From Rhodococcus maanshanensis NBRC 100610 (GTDB lineage: Bacteria > Actinomycetota > Actinomycetes > Mycobacteriales > Mycobacteriaceae), in contig NZ_BCXA01000060.1 in NCBI RefSeq assembly GCF_001894865.1, positions 1-36,666 of the forward strand: a stretch of DNA of 36,666 nt. Direction: 5' to 3'. The position numbers were made by a program, and so were the translations under genes. The notes beneath the pieces are model-generated. The model did not search any database. It was not told the origin of the DNA and worked only from the letters and a program-made list of their open reading frames with translations. The number at the start of each line of letters is the position of its first letter. Within the stretch, counting starts at the first letter, position 1. This document shows positions 32,242 to 36,666 of this stretch, piece after piece.

Positions 32242-32353
32242 GCAAACGGGGCGGAGAACCCGCGCATGATCCGGCTGCTGACGTTACCGCCCGCCGTCCT
32301 GTCCGATGGTCGGGAGGTTCGATAGTTGTCGCCTCAGGCCCAACGATGAAAGG

Positions 32354-32385
32354 CCTCATCTCGCGAAACGCGAGGTGGGGGTTTT
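32354..32385. terminator. Terminator between island and murJ-like gene
   Basis: CCTCATCTCGCG pairs with CGCGAGGTGGGG (two G-U pairs) over AAA, followed on the plus strand by GTTTT. It lies 9 bp from the stop of the minus-strand flippase gene and may serve both directions. Confidence 0.7.
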
Positions 32386-32393
32386 GTCGTTGT

Positions 32394-33980
32394 TCAGCCG
32401 AGCAGGAGCGCCCTGGCGTTGCGTACCTCTGGCACACCGATCTTCTTGGCGGCGAGCAGGAAGGCAGGCACGGCGAAGGCCGTGGCAGCCAGCAGCGTGA
32501 TCGCCGCGGCTCCGCGGGGGTTGTCGATGAACCGGTGGGACAGCCCGACGGACGCGACACAGAACAGGCCCGCGACGACCGATGCCCACAGCACCCGTGT
32601 GAACGTCTCGAGCACGGCGTGGAAGCCGAGCAGCCCGTAGCGGCGACGCAGCGCCCAGTGCCCGCACGCGGCGCCGACGAGATAAGACAGGGAACTCGCG
32701 ACCGGCAGCATCACCACGACCGCCTGACTCGGGAGGGTGGCCGCGGCCGCGGCAACGACGGTGATCTTCGTCGCCACCATCGCGACGTTGATCAGCGCCG
32801 GTGTCCGCATGTCGTTGCCGGCGTAGAAGACACGGAGCTGGAGCATGACCAAGGCGAACGGCGCGAGGCCGAACGCCGACAGCGCAAGCGAGGTGCCGAT
32901 GAGCCGCGCGGCATCGACGTCGACGCGACCGATGAACATCACCGTGGTCAGCATCGGTCCGAGCAGGGTCATCGCGACCCCTGCGGGGACCAGCGCGACC
33001 ACCGAGTACCTGGCGGCGCGGCCCATGTCGGCGATCAGGGCCGCGCGGTCGTCGTCGGCGACGGCGCGGGCGATGCGCGGCGTGAGCACGGTCAGCAGGG
33101 AAACCCCGAGGATTCCGTACGGGACCTGGAACAACAGGTCTGCGAGTGTGTAGGTGGAGACCCCGCCGCGATCGAAGGCCACCAGCAGGACGAACGTCGC
33201 ACCGACCTGGCTCATCGCGACGTACAACACGATCCAGCCGAGCAGGCCGACCCCGATCCGCACCGGACGCCACGTGTACGGCACGGGCCGCACCCGCCAA
33301 CTCCACCGGAATCCGGTCCGGCGCAGCGCCACGACCGTCCACGAGGCCTGTCCGACGATTCCTGCGGTGGTGCCGATGCCGAGCACGAGCACCTGGGCGG
33401 TGGTCATCGCCGACGGGGTCAACGTCACAGGGCCGGGCATCAGCACGAAGATGCCGACCGTGGCGAGCACCATCAGGTTGTTGACGACCGGCGCCCAGGC
33501 CGCGGGTGCGTAACTGTCGCGGATGTTCAAGATCGCGGTCACCGTCGCCGCGAGAGCGTAGAAGAAGATCTCCGGAAAGAGCAGATATGCCAGCACGGTC
33601 GTCAACTGCGCTTGGTCAGAATCCGACACCAGCGCCGCGACCAGCAGAGGGACGCACAGCACCGCGACCACCGTCGCCGCGGCGGCGCCGATGATCGTGG
33701 CCAGCAGCAACCGCTGGGTGAACACGCGCGAATATGCGCGCCCGCGCAACCGGGCCCGCGCCAGCGCCGGCACGAACACGCTGCTCATCACCCCTCCGAG
33801 CAAGAGCTCGTAGACCATGTTCGGAAGGGTGTTCGCCCCGTTGTACGCGTCGCCGACCACGGCGGTGCCCAGCACGGCTGCCAGTGCCAGGGTGCGGATG
33901 AAGCCCGTCGCTCGGCTTGCCACGGTCGCGGTGGCGACGGCTCCGGTCGAGCGCGCCAGTGTGCTCTGAATGTCCCCCAC
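32394..33980 (-). CDS. MurJ/MviN-family flippase
   Basis: About 528 residues, with some 13-14 hydrophobic segments over the whole length, of the MurJ/MviN (MOP exporter) family that flips lipid II to the outer face of the membrane. The N-terminal stretch SRATGFIRTLALAAVLGTAVVGDAYNGANTLPNMVYELLLGG is highly characteristic, with the Arg/Asp pattern of MurJ. There is no cytoplasmic kinase-like domain of the mycobacterial MviN, so this may be a second copy or a lipid-linked-sugar flippase. GTG 33980 is used; GTG 33998 in frame adds six residues. It is divergent from a cell-wall amidase. Confidence 0.87.
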   Translation of the reverse strand: MGDIQSTLARSTGAVATATVASRATGFIRTLALAAVLGTAVVGDAYNGANTLPNMVYELLLGGVMSSVFVPALARARLRGRAYSRVFTQRLLLATIIGAAAATVVAVLCVPLLVAALVSDSDQAQLTTVLAYLLFPEIFFYALAATVTAILNIRDSYAPAAWAPVVNNLMVLATVGIFVLMPGPVTLTPSAMTTAQVLVLGIGTTAGIVGQASWTVVALRRTGFRWSWRVRPVPYTWRPVRIGVGLLGWIVLYVAMSQVGATFVLLVAFDRGGVSTYTLADLLFQVPYGILGVSLLTVLTPRIARAVADDDRAALIADMGRAARYSVVALVPAGVAMTLLGPMLTTVMFIGRVDVDAARLIGTSLALSAFGLAPFALVMLQLRVFYAGNDMRTPALINVAMVATKITVVAAAAATLPSQAVVVMLPVASSLSYLVGAACGHWALRRRYGLLGFHAVLETFTRVLWASVVAGLFCVASVGLSHRFIDNPRGAAAITLLAATAFAVPAFLLAAKKIGVPEVRNARALLLG

Positions 33981-34145
33981 GCCACCATGGTGCCCCACCG
34001 CATGGCCCGCACCCGGGGGATGCAGGGCGCCAGGTCACGGAAACCCAACGGTTGTCGCGGATACTCGCCTGCCGGCGAGACATCTGATTCACTTGGTGCC
34101 GAATGTGACCTGAGTGACTGGTGTTACCTGTGTGGAAGGAGAGCG

Positions 34146-35339
34146 GTGCCAGCGGATCACCCGAACCCGGCGCCCATCCCGAAGATGAAGATGACCACGA
34201 TGATGGCCGGGCTGGCCGCCGCGACCCTGACCGCGATGGTGCTGCCCGCGGCGGCGTTGGCCGAACCCGCAGCCGACACCGCCGCCGAGACCCCCCTGAC
34301 CGGCAAGACGGTCTTCCTCGACCCCGGCCACCAGGGCACCGCTCACACCGAGAACCTCTCCAGGCAGGTCGACGACGGCCGCGGCGGCAAGAAGGACTGC
34401 CAGACCACCGGCATGACCAGCCAGGGTGGTCTCGCCGAGCACACGATCAACTGGGACGTCTCGCAGCTGGTGAAGACGAGCCTGGAGACCCTGGGTGCGA
34501 AGGTCGTGCTCAGCCGTCAGGACGACTCCGGCTGGGGCGGCTGCGTGGACGAGCGCGCCAAGGCGGCGAACGAGTCGGGCGCGGACCTGGCCATCAGCAT
34601 TCACGCGGACTCCACCACCGCGGAGGCGGACGCGACGCGACACGGGTTCCACATGATCATCCCGGAGTTGCCGGTGCCCGACCCCGCCGTCGACAAGGCG
34701 CAGTCCGGCAAGGGCCTGGAGGCCTCGCGCGCGATGCGCGACGTCTACGTCAAGAACGGCTTCACGCCCGCGAACTACGCCGGGGTCGTCGAGGGACTGC
34801 AGACCCGCGCCGACGTGGCAGGCCCCTCACTGACCACCGTCCCGCTGGTCTTCGTCGAGATGGGCAACGGGTCCAATCCGGAGGACTCGGCCGTCCTCGA
34901 CAGCCTCGACGGCAGGCTCAAGCACGCGATCGCGATCACCACCGGCGCCGTCAACTTCCTGATGGACGCCGGGACGGTCGCCTCGACGCCCGCAACGGAC
35001 GCGACCACGCCCACCACGACCACCACGACCACCACGGCCGCCGCGCCGACGACGACCGCCGCGCCCACGACGACCACCACGGCCGGCGAGCAGGCCGCGC
35101 CCTCCACGACCACCGCGACCACCACGACGAAGCCCGCACGGCCGAGCACGACGACGACCGAGAAGGCCGCCCCGGCGGATGGCGGTCTCAGCCAGGTGCT
35201 CGTGCTGCTGCAGCCGCTGCTCGAACAGCTGGGCCTCGGCGGCTTCAGCGGGCTGGCCACCGACGAGAACCTGGGGCTGGTCTCGAAGCTGCTGAGTGGG
35301 CTGCTCGAGACGTTGATCGCGCAGGGCGCCACGCGCTGA
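34146..35339 (+). CDS. N-acetylmuramoyl-L-alanine amidase, Ami1-like, with Thr/Pro tail
   Basis: A 397-residue exported Amidase_3 enzyme that cleaves the bond between muramic acid and the stem peptide. The signal peptide is at about 14-39. Zinc ligands and catalytic residues: His62 in LDPGHQG, Glu98 in AEHT, His153 in SIHADS, Glu238 in VFVEMGN. Cys85 and Cys133 match the disulfide pair of the mycobacterial Ami1 (Rv3717) type. Unlike that enzyme, it continues with a Thr/Ala/Pro low-complexity linker (about 280-345) and a Leu/Gly-rich helical end, perhaps a wall-spanning or membrane-associating region. GTG 34146 follows AAGGAG by 4 nt; ATG 34185 is the alternative. Divergent from the MurJ-like gene. 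Confidence 0.9.
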   Translation: MPADHPNPAPIPKMKMTTMMAGLAAATLTAMVLPAAALAEPAADTAAETPLTGKTVFLDPGHQGTAHTENLSRQVDDGRGGKKDCQTTGMTSQGGLAEHTINWDVSQLVKTSLETLGAKVVLSRQDDSGWGGCVDERAKAANESGADLAISIHADSTTAEADATRHGFHMIIPELPVPDPAVDKAQSGKGLEASRAMRDVYVKNGFTPANYAGVVEGLQTRADVAGPSLTTVPLVFVEMGNGSNPEDSAVLDSLDGRLKHAIAITTGAVNFLMDAGTVASTPATDATTPTTTTTTTTAAAPTTTAAPTTTTTAGEQAAPSTTTATTTTKPARPSTTTTEKAAPADGGLSQVLVLLQPLLEQLGLGGFSGLATDENLGLVSKLLSGLLETLIAQGATR

Positions 35340-35365
35340 CCCCCGACAGGGCCGCATCCCAGCCT

Positions 35366-35401
35366 GTTTCGACCGACCTAAGATGGGTGGCCGGTCGAAA
35401 C
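35366..35401. promoter_or_regulatory. Perfect 10-bp palindrome around the cobW promoter
   Basis: GTTTCGACCG (35366-35375) and its exact complement CGGTCGAAAC (35392-35401), 16 nt apart. The gap holds TAAGAT (35379-35384), a -10 box, and the right arm ends against the GGGAGG ribosome site. It fits an operator, or an RNA hairpin in read-through transcripts from the amidase gene. Confidence 0.6.
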
Positions 35402-35414
35402 GGGAGGTGACGCG

Positions 35415-36446
35415 GTGGCTAAGCGGGCGATACCGGTGGTCCTGGTCGCGGGATTCCTCGGCGCAGGCAAGACCACCCTGCTCAACCACCTGCTGCGCAA
35501 CAACCGCGGCGTGCGGATCGGCGTCATCGTCAACGACTTCGGCGCCGTCAACATCGACTCGATGATGGTGGCGGGACAGGTCGATTCGATGGTCTCGCTG
35601 AGCAACGGCTGCCTGTGCTGCGCGGTGGACGTGAGCGAGATGGACTCGATGCTCGACCGGCTGGCTCACCCCCGCTCGGACATCGATGTGATCGTCGTCG
35701 AGGCCAGCGGGCTGGCGGAGCCGCGGAACATGGTCCGCCTCGTGCTCGGCAGTGAGAATCCGCGAATCGTCTACGGCGGGCTGGTGGTGCTGGTCGACGC
35801 CGTGGAGTTCGAGGACACCAGGGCGGCCAACCCCGAGCTGGATCTGCACGTGCGGATGGCGGATCTGTTGGTGCTCAACAAGACCGACCGGATCTCCGAG
35901 CCCGACCTGCGATCGGTACTGGCCCGCGTCGAGGAGCTCGGCGGCCGATCGCCGGTGCTGCCAACCGCGCACGGCCGCATCGACCCGAGGTTGCTCTTCG
36001 ACGAGGTGACCAGGGTCGACGACGGCCCGCGTCAGCTCAGTCTCGACGAACTGCTCACCGATCCGCACGACCACGACTGCGGGGATCACGATCACCTGCA
36101 CGACCGCTACGAGGCGGTGACGTTCACCAGCGCGCAACCGATGGACCCGCGGGCCCTGATCCGCCTGCTCGAGGACCCGCCACCCGGCCTGTATCGGGTC
36201 AAGGGCTTTGTGTACTTCGGCATTCCTGGACACACCCAGCGGTACACCCTGCAGACCGTCGGCAGGCAGATCCGGTTCGAGACGGGTCCGTGGGGCAGGC
36301 GAGCGGCCCGCGTCACCGAGCTGGTGCTGATCGGTACCGGGCTCGATGCCGATGCGCTTGCGCGCCGCATGGACGACTGCGTGCGGATACACGAAAGCGG
36401 TGCAGAGGCCATGACCGGCGTGCACCGCTACGTGGTGGAGAACTAG
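35415..36446 (+). CDS. CobW/COG0523 metal-chaperone GTPase
   Basis: A 343-residue G3E GTPase. Walker A GFLGAGKT is at 13-20, the metal-binding CxCC at 66-69 (NGCLCCAV), Walker B/ExxG region VVEASGLAEP, and NKTD at 155-158. A His/Asp-rich loop (DPHDHDCGDHDHLH, about 217-229) and a CobW C-terminal domain follow. Such proteins hand Zn, Co or other metals to target enzymes. GTG 35415 has GGAGG 7 nt upstream. The palindrome over its promoter suggests control by a repressor; it does not look like the published AT-rich actinobacterial Zur box. Convergent with the helicase fragment, 3 bp apart. Confidence 0.92.
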   Translation: MAKRAIPVVLVAGFLGAGKTTLLNHLLRNNRGVRIGVIVNDFGAVNIDSMMVAGQVDSMVSLSNGCLCCAVDVSEMDSMLDRLAHPRSDIDVIVVEASGLAEPRNMVRLVLGSENPRIVYGGLVVLVDAVEFEDTRAANPELDLHVRMADLLVLNKTDRISEPDLRSVLARVEELGGRSPVLPTAHGRIDPRLLFDEVTRVDDGPRQLSLDELLTDPHDHDCGDHDHLHDRYEAVTFTSAQPMDPRALIRLLEDPPPGLYRVKGFVYFGIPGHTQRYTLQTVGRQIRFETGPWGRRAARVTELVLIGTGLDADALARRMDDCVRIHESGAEAMTGVHRYVVEN

Positions 36447-36449
36447 AAC

Positions 36450-36666
36450 CTAGGGACGCGTTGCGCGCCTGCGGCGCTGATTGCTGCCGCCGCCCTGCGA
36501 GCCACCGGAGCCCGGCGTCTCGCTGCTGTACATCACCGTGGGCTGACCGGAACCCTGGCCGCGCCCACGACCGCCCGAGCCCCGACCGCCGCCGGTGGTG
36601 GCGCCCTCGCCGCCGCGGCCTGTCGCGGAACCGGACTGCCCACGGCCGCGGCCGCGGCCCTGGCCG
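36450..36666 (-). CDS. RGG-rich C-terminus, probable DEAD-box RNA helicase (5' part outside)
   Basis: Only the last 71 residues are visible. They are Gly/Arg-rich (GQGRGRGRGQSG, GGGRGSGGRGRGQG), then GQPTVMYSSETPGSGG and the basic end NQRRRRATRP. RGG-type tails with such a C-terminus are found on actinobacterial DEAD/DEAH-box RNA helicases, where they bind RNA. No helicase motif is inside the window, so the assignment rests on the tail alone. Stop TAG at 36450-36452. Confidence 0.6.
   Translation of the reverse strand, partial: GQGRGRGRGQSGSATGRGGEGATTGGGRGSGGRGRGQGSGQPTVMYSSETPGSGGSQGGGSNQRRRRATRP

Noticed and set aside
26656-32300. attL/attR duplication of the tRNA-Ala 3' end
   Set aside because: The tail GGGGTTCGAGTCCCCTTAGC was looked for through the island and at its right border, and no second copy was seen; integration at this tRNA remains inference.
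32172-35339. A 1055-residue reading frame on the plus strand
   Set aside because: Its first two-thirds are the antisense of the MurJ-like gene; only the part from 34146, behind AAGGAG and with a signal peptide, is real.
1-36666. CRISPR array, insertion sequence or rRNA
   Set aside because: No regularly spaced repeats, transposase motifs with terminal repeats, or rRNA sequence are visible.

Overview
The window is high-GC actinobacterial DNA and looks like chromosome from the order Mycobacteriales, most likely a Rhodococcus or Nocardia relative. Three things point there: the block prfB - mscS-like - Pro/Thr-rich membrane protein - ftsE - ftsX - smpB has the gene order known from Mycobacterium; the tmRNA encodes the tag ADSNQRDYALAA, differing by one residue from the M. 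tuberculosis tag; and many genes begin at a start codon 6-8 nt after a TANNNT -10 box, the layout of leaderless actinobacterial mRNAs.

Layout. 1-3680: partial multicopper oxidase (-), DUF1304 membrane protein (+), HisN-type phosphatase (-), Tat-exported metallophosphoesterase (+). 3730-8428: release factor 2, mechanosensitive channel, Pro/Thr-rich anchor protein, FtsE/FtsX and SmpB. 8425-12649 (-): EF-G-like GTPase and a secreted metal-dependent hydrolase. 12810-13177: tmRNA followed by a strong terminator. So RF2, SmpB, an EF-G paralogue and tmRNA lie within 10 kb. 13255-16292: divergent DUF1254/DUF1214 proteins with matching promoter motifs. 16487-16597: a 36-residue hydrophobic small protein. 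16693-19102 (-): two secreted lipase-like hydrolases. 19298-21499: LON-domain protein, FluC, DUF190, FluC, small membrane protein. 21543-26448: phosphoglucomutase, MFS exporter, VIT1/CCC1 transporter, and a DoxX/MauE-like protein next to a membrane-anchored DsbA-like oxidoreductase.

26608-26680 is tRNA-Ala(GGC). From there to about 32.3 kb is an accessory island, partly of visibly lower GC. It holds a frameshifted PD-(D/E)XK nuclease-like gene, an intact Mrr-like nuclease gene, an integrase remnant with a one-base lesion, a two-TM coiled-coil protein, a large unrecognised protein split over two overlapping frames, and further gene debris. The nuclease content suggests a decayed defence or restriction island. 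The core-type order resumes with a MurJ/MviN flippase (-), an Ami1-like cell-wall amidase with a Thr-rich tail (+), a CobW-type GTPase (+) behind a perfect 10-bp palindrome, and the RGG-rich C-terminus of a probable RNA helicase (-) at the right edge.

No complete new system can be proven from the sequence alone. The best candidates for something undescribed are the split ORF pair at 29780-31677 inside the nuclease island, the 36-residue protein at 16487, and the compact regulatory arrangements: back-to-back leaderless promoters at 25146-25183, a -10 box in a hairpin loop at 10490-10525, and the CobW palindrome.
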